64,000 nt of DNA from NCBI RefSeq assembly GCF_029853695.1, contig NZ_CP122537.1:1364001-1428000 (forward strand). The letters run 5' to 3'. A program made the position numbers and the translations under genes. This DNA comes from Jannaschia sp. GRR-S6-38 (lineage in GTDB: Bacteria; Pseudomonadota; Alphaproteobacteria; Rhodobacterales; Rhodobacteraceae). Under the pieces are notes generated by a model. It saw only the letters and a program-made list of their open reading frames with translations, searched no databases and was not told where the DNA came from. Below are positions 17,577-24,617 of this stretch, piece by piece (position 1 is the stretch's first letter; each line of letters starts with the position of its first letter).

Positions 17577-18039
17577 GGCGCCATGCCCGCGCGAGGCTGG
17601 GGGGCGTGGCCGCCAGCTCGCGCGATGCGGCGCGGATCGTCGCGGGCCAGGGCGCGGCGCCGCGCGGCCCGCTGGCCTGCGCGGGGACGCCCAGCGCGGC
17701 GGCGACGAGGCGGGCGGGCGGCAGGTGCCAGCGGCTGGAGACCAGAAGCAGCGCCGCCCCCTCGGGCCGCAGCATCAGCGCCTCGGCGATATTTCCGAGC
17801 GTGTCGGTCGAGCGGTCCTCGATCCGGATCGCCGCAAGGGGCACGCCGCGCTCGCGCAAGAGCCGCGCGGCGACCTGCGCCTCGGGCGGGCCGTGACGGC
17901 CCCGCCCGCCGGTCGTGCAGATCACCTGCACCCGCCCGTCGTGGTAGAGCCCCGCCGCATGCTCGACCCGGAGGCGTAGCGTGGGCGAGGGCGCGCCGTC
18001 GGGTCGGACGGCGGCGCCGAGGACGATGGCGAAGATCAC
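17548..18039 (-). CDS. DUF218 (YdcF/ElyC-like) protein
   Basis: A 163-residue protein beginning IFAIVLGAAVRPDGAPSPTLRLRVEHAAGLY and containing ICTTGGRG, RSTDTLGNIAEAL and LLVSSRWHLPPARLVAAALG, the ordered DUF218 motifs of the YdcF/SanA/ElyC superfamily. Some members act in envelope polysaccharide metabolism; YdcF binds SAM. Unlike ElyC/SanA it has no N-terminal membrane anchor, so it may be cytosolic. The GTG start overlaps the stop of the upstream gene (GTGA), so it is translationally coupled to the HugZ-like gene. Confidence 0.85.
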   Translation of the reverse strand: MIFAIVLGAAVRPDGAPSPTLRLRVEHAAGLYHDGRVQVICTTGGRGRHGPPEAQVAARLLRERGVPLAAIRIEDRSTDTLGNIAEALMLRPEGAALLLVSSRWHLPPARLVAAALGVPAQASGPRGAAPWPATIRAASRELAATPPSLARAWRLRWARRSAP

Positions 18040-18494
18040 GTCCCGAGATCGGCGGCAGTCAGGCGCACCGCCCGGCCGAACCCGGCGTTGAGCAGGGCCT
18101 CGTCGATCTGCAATGCCATCAGCCGGAAATCCGCGAAATCGTAGTAGAGCGTCGATTTCGGCCGCGCCGCCAGGAAGCGGTCGCGCCAGGCGGCCTTGTC
18201 CAGTTCGACCACCGGCCCGCGCAGCGTCAGGCGCGGCTGGGTCAGCGCGTCGCCCCTGCCGCCCGGCGCGCCCAGAAGCAGCGAGGCCGCCGGGATCTGG
18301 CGCAGCGCGCGGGCATGGTCCGACAGGTCCGAGACCAGAAGCGTCATCCCCACCGCCCCGCCCCAGGCGCAGCCCACGCGCGTGGCGAGCGGCCGGCCGT
18401 CCAGCACCGTGGCCAGCGCCCCGTCCGGCGCGCCGGTCAGCCGCCGCGCCAGCGCGCGGGTGTCGTCGTCGGGGGCGAGATAGGTGTCGGCCAT
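18036..18494 (-). CDS. HugZ/pyridoxamine 5'-phosphate oxidase-like split-barrel protein
   Basis: A 152-residue protein of the FMN-binding split-barrel fold. The run LTGAPDGALATVLDGRPLATRVG, LLVSDLSDHARALRQIPAASLLLG and the C-terminal YYDFADFRLMAL are typical of the HugZ-type PNPOx-like family, some of whose members bind haem or flavin. The exact substrate cannot be deduced, and it lacks the C-terminal DUF2470 part of true HugZ. It is the first gene of a two-gene minus-strand unit with the DUF218 gene and is divergent from the aminotransferase at 18593. Confidence 0.82.
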   Translation of the reverse strand: MADTYLAPDDDTRALARRLTGAPDGALATVLDGRPLATRVGCAWGGAVGMTLLVSDLSDHARALRQIPAASLLLGAPGGRGDALTQPRLTLRGPVVELDKAAWRDRFLAARPKSTLYYDFADFRLMALQIDEALLNAGFGRAVRLTAADLGT

Positions 18495-18592
18495 GCGCCC
18501 TGTCTCGCCGCGATGCGCGCCCCGCTCAAGCCCCGCTGGACGCCGGCGGACCCGGCCCCTAGGGTCGCGGCCACGCGAGGAAGGGACTGGCC

Positions 18593-19456
18593 ATGGCGTT
18601 CGGCACGAATATCCGCACCTATTTCGACGGCCGCTGGCATGACGGCGACACGGCCGTGATGCGGGGCGCCGATCACGGGCTGTGGCAGGGCTCGAGCGTG
18701 TTCGACGGCGCGCGGCGCTTCGAGCGGGTGACCCCCGATCTGGACCGGCATTGCGCGCGGGTGAACCGCTCGGCCGAGGCGCTGATGCTGAAGCCCACGG
18801 TCACGCCGGAGCGGATGGTCGAACTGATCCACGAGGGGCTCGAGGGCTATCCGAAGGAGACCCCGATCTATATCCGCCCGATGTATTGGGGCATCCATGG
18901 CAGCGAGCTGGGGCTCGTCCCCTCGAAGGCCGAGACGGGCTTCGCCATCTGCCTCGAGGAGGTCCCGATGTACGGCCCCGAGAAGACCACGACCCTGACC
19001 ACCACGCGCTTCCGCCGCCCGGTGCTGGAGGATGCGGTCTGCGACGCGAAGGCCGGCTGCCTCTATCCCAACAACGCGCGGATGCTGGCCGAGGCGCAGG
19101 CCAAGGGCTTCGGCAACGCGCTGGTGGCCGACGCGCTGGGCAACGTTGCGGAATCGGCCACGTCGAACGTCTTCATGGTCAAGGACGGCGAGGTCTTCAC
19201 GCCAATCGCCAACGGCACCTTCCTGTCGGGCATCACTCGCGCCCGCCATATCGCGAACCTGGCCGCCGACGGCATGCGGGTCCACGAGACGGTGCTGTCC
19301 TTCGACGATTTCCGCGCGGCGGACGAGGTGTTCCTGTCGGGCAACCTGACCAAGGTCACGCCGGTCACGGCCTTCGACGACCGGCAATACCAGGTCGGCC
19401 CGGTGACGCGCCGGGTGCGGGACCTGTATTGGGATTGGGCGCTCTCGGCCGCCTGA
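18593..19456 (+). CDS. class IV PLP aminotransferase, branched-chain amino acid type
   Basis: A 287-residue cytosolic transaminase of fold type IV. The PLP-binding lysine is in VCDAKAGCLYPNNAR (Lys153). MRGADHGLWQGSSVFDGAR near residues 23-41 and ALGNVAESATSNVFMVKDG are the family's substrate and phosphate-site segments. Branched-chain aminotransferase (IlvE-like) is the best match, but D-amino acid transaminase and aminodeoxychorismate lyase share the fold, so I give no gene symbol. It has a GGAAGGGAC site upstream. The next gene starts inside its 3' end. Confidence 0.9.
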   Translation: MAFGTNIRTYFDGRWHDGDTAVMRGADHGLWQGSSVFDGARRFERVTPDLDRHCARVNRSAEALMLKPTVTPERMVELIHEGLEGYPKETPIYIRPMYWGIHGSELGLVPSKAETGFAICLEEVPMYGPEKTTTLTTTRFRRPVLEDAVCDAKAGCLYPNNARMLAEAQAKGFGNALVADALGNVAESATSNVFMVKDGEVFTPIANGTFLSGITRARHIANLAADGMRVHETVLSFDDFRAADEVFLSGNLTKVTPVTAFDDRQYQVGPVTRRVRDLYWDWALSAA

Positions 19457-20526
19457 TCCGCGCCGCCCCGCTGCTGGCGACGCTGGCGGCGACGGGCTGG
19501 GCGCTCTCCGCGAACCCCTTCGCCGCGCCCTTCGTGGAGCGCTCCACCGCCGAGCTGTCACTGGCGCTCGAGCGGCAGGTCGCGCGGCGGGCCTCGGCGG
19601 AGTGGCTGCGGTCGGAGCTGGCGCAGGCGGTTGCCGCGCGCGACGCCGACCGCGCGGCGATGCTGCTGGCGCTGGCCGACGATCTGGGCCGCGAGGTGCC
19701 CCGCGCCGAGGCCGAGGCGCTGCTGGCCGAAGCTTCGGGCTGGATGGCGAGCGCGGCCAGTTGCGGCGCCTGCATGGCCGATATCGGCGCCTGCCCCGGC
19801 CTGGCCCAACTGGCCGCCTGCGCGATCCCCTTCGAGATGTCGCCGCTGGGCGATCTGAACGCCCTGCGCCGCGCCGGGCTGGCCTGGGCCGACGGGGCGG
19901 AGATCGACCGGCTGGACGCGGGGCTGGCGCTGGTGGGGCTGGGCGCCACGGGCGCTCTTCTCGCGTCGGGCGGGACCTCGCTCAGCGTCAAGGCTGGTGC
20001 GGGGCTCTTGCGCACGGCGCGGCGCATGGGGACGCTGACCCCGGGCCTCGCCCGCAGCCTGCGCGTCCCGATCCGCCCCGAGGCGCTGCCCGGCTGGCTG
20101 GCCGGCACCCGGACGCTCGACGAGGTGACCGACACCGCCCGGCTGGCCGCCGCGGGCGCGGTCGCAGCCGATATGGGCCGGGTCCGGGCCGCCACCTCGA
20201 CGGCGGAAGCGCTGCGGCTCGCGCGGCTGGTCGACGGCCCCGACGATGCCGCGCGCCTGGCGCGGGTGGCCGAGGCCGCGGGGCCCCGAACCAGCCGCAC
20301 GCTGGCCGTGCTGGGCAAGGCCCGCGCCTTTCGCGCCACGATCCGCCTCAGCCGCGCCGCCGCCGGGGCGCTGGCGCTGATCTGGCTCAGCCTGCTGCAG
20401 CTCGGGATCGTACTCGCCACGCGCGCGGGCGGCCTTCTGCTGCGCGCCGCCGCGCCGCAATCCGCCGCCCCGCTGCGACCGCGGACCCGCGCTCTCGGAC
20501 CCGCGGGACCGCGGCCGATCCGCTAG
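19435..20526 (+). CDS. hypothetical membrane protein (Rhodobacteraceae-type)
   Basis: The frame is open across 20526 with a plausible protein from about 19435: an N-terminal hydrophobic segment (RAAPLLATLAATGWALSANPFAAPF), a helical domain with a cysteine-rich stretch CGACMADIGACPGLAQLAAC, hydrophobic stretches, and a C-terminal helix GALALIWLSLLQLGIVLAT. I recognise it as resembling an uncharacterised Rhodobacteraceae membrane protein but cannot name a family. No ATG is available. TTG 19435, inside the aminotransferase end, is the most likely start (363 residues), so the two genes overlap by 22 bp. Confidence 0.68.
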   Translation: MGALGRLIRAAPLLATLAATGWALSANPFAAPFVERSTAELSLALERQVARRASAEWLRSELAQAVAARDADRAAMLLALADDLGREVPRAEAEALLAEASGWMASAASCGACMADIGACPGLAQLAACAIPFEMSPLGDLNALRRAGLAWADGAEIDRLDAGLALVGLGATGALLASGGTSLSVKAGAGLLRTARRMGTLTPGLARSLRVPIRPEALPGWLAGTRTLDEVTDTARLAAAGAVAADMGRVRAATSTAEALRLARLVDGPDDAARLARVAEAAGPRTSRTLAVLGKARAFRATIRLSRAAAGALALIWLSLLQLGIVLATRAGGLLLRAAAPQSAAPLRPRTRALGPAGPRPIR

Positions 20527-20607
20527 GGGACGGGCCGCAAAGGGCGGTGGACAGACGGCCCAGCCAACGCCATGCTCCGCCCTGCCTTGCCGCCCCGGGG
20601 AGTTATC

Positions 20608-21063
20608 ATGCGCAAGTTCCTCGTCGTCCTCGACGACAGCCGCGAATGCCTGAACGCGATGCGCTTCGCCTCGCTGCGCGCCGAGCATACCCATGCCGGG
20701 GTCGAGGTTCTGTCGGTGATCCCGCCCGACGAGTTCAACCACTGGATCGGGGTGGGCGACATCATGCGCGAGGAGGCCCGCGAGCGCATCATCGCGCACT
20801 TCGAGGTCTTCGCGAAATGGATGCGCGACAAGCACCGGCTGGAGCCGCACCTGGTGATCCGCGAGGGCGAGCCCGTCGACGAGATCCTGGCGCAGGTGCG
20901 CGAGGATCCGGAGATCGGCGTGCTGGTCCTGGGCGCCAGCGCCGAGGGTAAGGGCCCGGGCCCGCTGGTCACCCAGCTGACGAAATCGGCCGGCAGCCTG
21001 CCGGTTCCGATCACCATCGTGCCGGGCAACCTGTCCAAGGAACAGCTAGAGAGCATCGCCTGA
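20608..21063 (+). CDS. universal stress protein (UspA family)
   Basis: A 151-residue single-domain Usp. KFLVVLDDSRECLNAMRFAS opens the fold, and GVLVLGASAEGKGPGPLVTQL near residue 115 onward corresponds to the ATP-binding G-2x-G-9x-G(S/T) region, though the last glycine position is imperfect. Usp proteins are cytosolic stress-associated nucleotide binders. The start is ATG 20608 with GGGGAG upstream (20597-20602); the longer in-frame start at 20572 is rejected. It lies upstream of nfu in the same orientation, separated by 81 bp that hold an Irr-like box. Confidence 0.92.
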   Translation: MRKFLVVLDDSRECLNAMRFASLRAEHTHAGVEVLSVIPPDEFNHWIGVGDIMREEARERIIAHFEVFAKWMRDKHRLEPHLVIREGEPVDEILAQVREDPEIGVLVLGASAEGKGPGPLVTQLTKSAGSLPVPITIVPGNLSKEQLESIA

Positions 21064-21069
21064 GGCGAT

Positions 21070-21086
21070 TTTAGAACCGTTCCAAC
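21070..21086 (+). promoter_or_regulatory. candidate Irr (iron control element) box upstream of nfu
   Basis: TTTAGAA-CCG-TTCCAAC at 21070-21086 matches the left half of the alphaproteobacterial Irr box (consensus, as I recall it, TTTAGAA-N3-TTCTAAA) at 7/7 positions and the right half at 5/7. It lies just before a TTGACG (21090-21095) with CATAGA (21115-21120) 19 bp further, a possible promoter for nfu. Iron/haem-responsive control of an Fe-S cluster scaffold gene would make sense. This is inference from the sequence match. Confidence 0.5.
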
Positions 21087-21144
21087 TTCTTGACGTTGCC
21101 CCGCCGGGAGCGCACATAGAGGCCCTCACTCCCGGAGGTGCCCC

Positions 21145-21705
21145 ATGTTCATCCAGACCGAGACCACGCCGAACCCCGCCACGCTGAAATTCCTGCCGGG
21201 GCAGACCGTTCTGGAGCAGGGCACCGCGGATTTCCCCGATGCGGACAAGGCCGGTAAATCCCCGCTGGCGCAGCGGCTCTTCGCCATTGACGGCGTCACG
21301 GGCGTCTTCTTCGGGCACGATTTCGTGACCGTCACCAAGGACGACGCGACGCAGTGGGATCACGTGAAGCCCGCGATCCTCGGCGGCATCATGGAGCATT
21401 TCCAGTCCGGCGCGCCGGTCATGGAGGGCGAGGCCCAAGCCCAGCACGAGGCCAATCACGACGAGGCCGACAGCGCCATCGTCGGTCAGATCACCGAGCT
21501 TCTCGACACCCGCGTCCGCCCGGCGGTGGCGCAGGACGGCGGCGACATCACCTTCCACGGCTTCGAGCGCGGCGTGGTCTATCTGCAGATGAAAGGTGCC
21601 TGCGCGGGCTGCCCCTCCTCGACGATGACGCTGAAGATGGGGATCGAGAACCTGCTTCGGCATTACATCCCCGAGGTGGTCGAGGTTCGCCCCGTCGGTC
21701 TCTGA
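21145..21705 (+). CDS. NifU-family Fe-S scaffold/carrier protein Nfu
   Basis: A 186-residue cytosolic Fe-S carrier. The N-terminal Nfu_N domain begins MFIQTETTPNPATLKFLPG. The C-terminal NifU domain holds the cluster-binding CxxC in GACAGCPSSTMTLKMGIENLL (Cys152 and Cys155). It passes Fe-S clusters to apo-proteins such as aconitase and respiratory enzymes. It has a CGGAGG site upstream. It is preceded by an Irr-like box and followed after 2 nt by tsaB (GTG 21708), so the three genes nfu-tsaB-rimI form one compact unit. Confidence 0.95.
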   Translation: MFIQTETTPNPATLKFLPGQTVLEQGTADFPDADKAGKSPLAQRLFAIDGVTGVFFGHDFVTVTKDDATQWDHVKPAILGGIMEHFQSGAPVMEGEAQAQHEANHDEADSAIVGQITELLDTRVRPAVAQDGGDITFHGFERGVVYLQMKGACAGCPSSTMTLKMGIENLLRHYIPEVVEVRPVGL

Positions 21706-21707
21706 CC

Positions 21708-22331
21708 GTGGCGACATCTGACCGCCTGTCGCTTGGCTTCGACACGTCGGCCGCGCATTGCGCGGCCGCACTCGTCTCGGGCGACCGGATCCTGGCCGAA
21801 CGGGTCGAGGCGATGCGCAAGGGGCAGGCCGAACGGCTGATGCCGTTGCTCGAAGACCTGCTCGCGGTGGCCGGGCATCGCTGGGCCGATCTCGATTGCA
21901 TCGGCGTGGGCACCGGCCCGGGCAATTTCACCGGCATCCGCATCGCCGTCGCCGCCGCGCGGGGACTGGCGCTCGGCCTCGGCATTCCCGCGCACGGCGT
22001 GACCGGGCCCGAGGCGCTGGGCGGCGGGCGTGACGTGATCGTCTGCCTGCCCGCGCCGCAGGGCGCGGTCCATGCGGCGCGCGGCGACGACATCCGCCGC
22101 CTGACCGCCGCCGACTGGCCCGCCGACTGGCGCGCGCCGCTGACGGGCCCGGCCGCCCCCGAGCTCGCCGCCGCGCTGGGCCTGCCGCTGGCCGAGACGC
22201 CGGCGCTGGCCCCGGCCATCGCGCGGCTCGCGGCCCGGCGCGCGACGCCCGGGGGGGCGCGGCCCGCGCCGCTCTACCTGCGGCCGGCCGACGCGGCGCC
22301 GCCCGCCGACCAGCCGCCCGCGATCCTGTGA
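21708..22331 (+). CDS. tsaB: tRNA threonylcarbamoyladenosine biosynthesis protein TsaB
   Basis: A 207-residue ASKHA-fold partner of TsaD in the t6A37 tRNA modification complex. LSLGFDTSAAHCAAALV and the diagnostic GVGTGPGNFTGIRIAVAAARGLALGLG (residues about 65-91) identify it. The GTG start at 21708 is two bases after the nfu stop; no ATG gives the full N-terminus. Its stop overlaps the GTG of rimI (GTGA), so tsaB and rimI are coupled, a common pairing in bacteria. Confidence 0.95.
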   Translation: MATSDRLSLGFDTSAAHCAAALVSGDRILAERVEAMRKGQAERLMPLLEDLLAVAGHRWADLDCIGVGTGPGNFTGIRIAVAAARGLALGLGIPAHGVTGPEALGGGRDVIVCLPAPQGAVHAARGDDIRRLTAADWPADWRAPLTGPAAPELAAALGLPLAETPALAPAIARLAARRATPGGARPAPLYLRPADAAPPADQPPAIL

Positions 22332-22744
22332 GCGCGCCCGCCCTCGCCCGGCTGCACGCGCGCTGCTTCACCGGCGCCGCGCGCTGGTCCGAGGCCGCCT
22401 TCGCCGAGGCGCTCGCCGATCCGCGCTGCTTTTTCTGCCCCGAGGGCGGCGACGGGACCGGCTTCGCGCTGGGCCGCGTCATCGCCGGCGAGGCGGAGCT
22501 GCTGACGCTCGCCGTCGCGCCCGAGCGGCGGCGGCAGGGCACGGGGCGCGCGCTGCTGCAGGGCTTCGAGGCCGAGGCCATGCGGCGCGCGGCCACCGAC
22601 GCCTTCCTGGAAGTGGCCGCCGACAACGTCGCCGCCCGCGGGCTCTATGCCGCTCAGGGTTGGATCGAGACCGGCCGTCGCCGGGGCTATTTCGCGGGCA
22701 TCGACGCCCTGACGCTGCACAAGGTCCTGCACGCCGCCCCGTGA
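22328..22744 (+). CDS. rimI: ribosomal protein bS18 N-alanine acetyltransferase
   Basis: A 138-residue GNAT acetyltransferase. LLTLAVAPERRRQGTGRALLQGFEAEA (about residues 57-83) contains the Q/R-x-x-G-x-G acetyl-CoA loop, and LEVAADNVAARGLYAAQGWIETGRRRGYF is the RimI C-terminal signature. It acetylates the N-terminal alanine of bS18 in E. coli. The function here is assigned from family and from its coupling to tsaB, which it follows with a GTGA overlap. Confidence 0.92.
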   Translation: MSAPALARLHARCFTGAARWSEAAFAEALADPRCFFCPEGGDGTGFALGRVIAGEAELLTLAVAPERRRQGTGRALLQGFEAEAMRRAATDAFLEVAADNVAARGLYAAQGWIETGRRRGYFAGIDALTLHKVLHAAP

Positions 22745-22876
22745 CGACAGGTCAGACGCAAGCGAGGGGGCGAATCCGGTTGATCTTCCCGGCCCCCTTG
22801 GGCCTTATTCCCGGCATCAATCGCGGCGCGGGGGGCCGCCATGGCTGAACCCGCGCCCAACCAACGGGAGTCCTCC

Positions 22877-23887
22877 ATGACATTCACCAAGCACCTGATG
22901 GGCGCCGCGGCGACCATCGCCCTGACCGCGGGCATGGCGCAGGCCGACGCGCATGCCGCGAACCCCGGTCTGATCATCGACCTGGGCGGCAAGTTCGACA
23001 AGTCGTTCAACGAGAGCGCCTATAACGGCGCGCAGCGCTGGGCCGAGGAAACCGGTGCCGATTACGCCGAGACCGAGCTGGCCAACGAGGCGCAGCGCGA
23101 ACAGACCATGCGCCGTATGGCCGAGCGCGGCGCGAACCCGGTCGTGGTGCTGGGCTTCGCCAACGCCTCCACGTTGGAGGTCGTCGCCCCCGATTATCCC
23201 GAGACCGAGTTCGTCATCGTCGACATGGTCGTCGACCAGCCCAACGTGAAGTCGATCGTCTTCTCCGAGCACGAGGGCTCCTACCTCGTGGGCATGATGG
23301 CCGCGATGGCCTCGGAGTCGGGCACCGTCAGCTTCGTGGGCGGCATGGACGTTCCGCTGATCTCCAAGTTCGCCTGCGGCTACGCGCAGGGCGCCAAGGC
23401 GGTGAACCCGGACATCAACGTCATCGTCAACATGACCGGCACGACGCCGGCCGCCTGGAACGACCCGGTGAAGGGCGCCGAGCTGACGCGCAGCCAGATC
23501 AGCCAGGGCTCCGACGTGGTCTTCGCGGCCGCGGGCGGCACCGGCATCGGCGTGCTGCAGGCGGCCGCAGACGAGGGCATCCTGTCGATCGGCGTCGACA
23601 GCAACCAGAACTACCTGCATCCCGGCTCGGTCCTGACCTCGATGGTCAAGCGCGTCGACAATGCCGTCTATGACAGCTTCACCCAGGCGATGAACGACGC
23701 GCTGGAGCCCGGCATCATGGTGATGGGCCTCGAGAACGAGGGCGTGGGCTACGCGATGGATGACAACAACGCCGATCTGGTGACCGCCGAGATGCAGGCC
23801 GCCGTCGACGCGGCCAAGCAGCAGATCATCGCCGGCGAGATCGAGGTTCACGACTACCTGTCCGACAACAGCTGCCCGGCCTTCTGA
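22877..23887 (+). CDS. BMP-family ABC transporter substrate-binding protein (nucleoside type)
   Basis: A 336-residue periplasmic binding protein. A Sec signal (ATIALTAGMAQADAHA) precedes the BMP (basic membrane protein/PnrA) domain: NPGLIIDLGGKFDKSFNESAYNGAQRW, RGANPVVVLGFANASTLEVVAPDYPE, VVFAAAGGTGIGVLQAA and IGVDSNQNYLHPGSVLTSM. BMP proteins bind purine nucleosides or autoinducer-like ligands. The downstream purine nucleoside phosphorylase argues for nucleosides. ATG 22877 follows GGGAG. A weak GGGGGC/GCCCCC inverted repeat lies at 22766-22797 in the 132-bp gap after rimI. Confidence 0.95.
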   Translation: MTFTKHLMGAAATIALTAGMAQADAHAANPGLIIDLGGKFDKSFNESAYNGAQRWAEETGADYAETELANEAQREQTMRRMAERGANPVVVLGFANASTLEVVAPDYPETEFVIVDMVVDQPNVKSIVFSEHEGSYLVGMMAAMASESGTVSFVGGMDVPLISKFACGYAQGAKAVNPDINVIVNMTGTTPAAWNDPVKGAELTRSQISQGSDVVFAAAGGTGIGVLQAAADEGILSIGVDSNQNYLHPGSVLTSMVKRVDNAVYDSFTQAMNDALEPGIMVMGLENEGVGYAMDDNNADLVTAEMQAAVDAAKQQIIAGEIEVHDYLSDNSCPAF

Positions 23888-23889
23888 TC

Positions 23890-24252
23890 ATGGCCGACGC
23901 GACCCCCGGAGAGACCCTGGTCACGCTTCTCAAGGCCTGGAACGAAGCCGATCCGGGGGCGCGTGACACCATCCTGGACGAGGCCCTCGGGGCCTCGTTC
24001 ACCTATTGCGACCCGAACGCGCCCGCGCCCTTCGAGGGCCGCGAGGGCATGGCGCAATACCTGTCGATCTTCCGCGAGAACCTGCCGGACGCCGTGCTGC
24101 TGGTCACCGGCGCGCCGATGGTCAGCCACGACACCGCGATGGCCTATGCCCGGCTCGACCGCTCGGGCGAACCCTTCGCCCGGCTGATCTTCGTGGGCAC
24201 CGCGGACGAAGGCGGGCTGACCCGCCTGACCGGCTTCGTGGAAAGCGAATGA
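23890..24252 (+). CDS. NTF2-like/SnoaL-like domain protein
   Basis: A 120-residue cytosolic protein. TLVTLLKAWNEADPGARDTILDEALGASFTYCDPN, FEGREGMAQYLSIFRE and a C-terminal strand set match the NTF2-like/SnoaL fold used by small cyclases, isomerases and ligand-binding proteins. No catalytic assignment is possible. It starts 2 nt after the binding-protein gene and overlaps the next gene (ATGA), so it is part of the importer operon. Its role with nucleoside import is unknown. Confidence 0.78.
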   Translation: MADATPGETLVTLLKAWNEADPGARDTILDEALGASFTYCDPNAPAPFEGREGMAQYLSIFRENLPDAVLLVTGAPMVSHDTAMAYARLDRSGEPFARLIFVGTADEGGLTRLTGFVESE

Positions 24253-24617
24253 CTGCTCTCGTGTTCCGGTTTGTCGCACCGGTAATTGCGGTCTTCGTGA
24301 CCCTAGGAGGCGCCTCCGCAGGGCAAGTTATCTTCGACTGTGTTTGGGTGCCTTCAGGCGATCAGGTTTCGATCACTATCGATACAGATCACGGGACGGG
24401 ACTTCGTAGCGATGGGAGCACGACTTACACAGTCCTCGCCGAAAGTACCGCTGCAATCTGGCTTCGGATCGACGGCACGCCTTCCCAAGCAAGGGAATAC
24501 TTGGCTGTGCAAGTGATCGAACGCGATCCTCGCAATGGAACTTGGACCGACGTGGTAGTGACGGACGAAGGCTCCGTGATCTACGACAATCGAGGGCGCT
24601 GCGATGAGCGCCGATAA
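24249..24617 (+). CDS. hypothetical exported protein of atypical base composition
   Basis: A 122-residue protein: a signal peptide (VFRFVAPVIAVFVTLGGASA) then a small beta-rich mature domain with two cysteines (VIFDCVWVPSGDQ and NRGRCDERR). I recognise no family. The coding sequence is visibly poorer in G+C (roughly 55%) than its neighbours and uses codons such as TTA, TTT and ACT that are rare around it, which suggests recent acquisition. It starts inside the preceding stop (ATGA) and its end overlaps the ATPase start by 14 bp. Confidence 0.7.
   Translation: MTALVFRFVAPVIAVFVTLGGASAGQVIFDCVWVPSGDQVSITIDTDHGTGLRSDGSTTYTVLAESTAAIWLRIDGTPSQAREYLAVQVIERDPRNGTWTDVVVTDEGSVIYDNRGRCDERR

Noticed and set aside
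22766..22797. GGGGGC/GCCCCC inverted repeat after rimI considered as a terminator or purine riboswitch
   Set aside because: A 6-bp stem with a 20-nt loop and no T-run is too weak, and no riboswitch core could be recognised.
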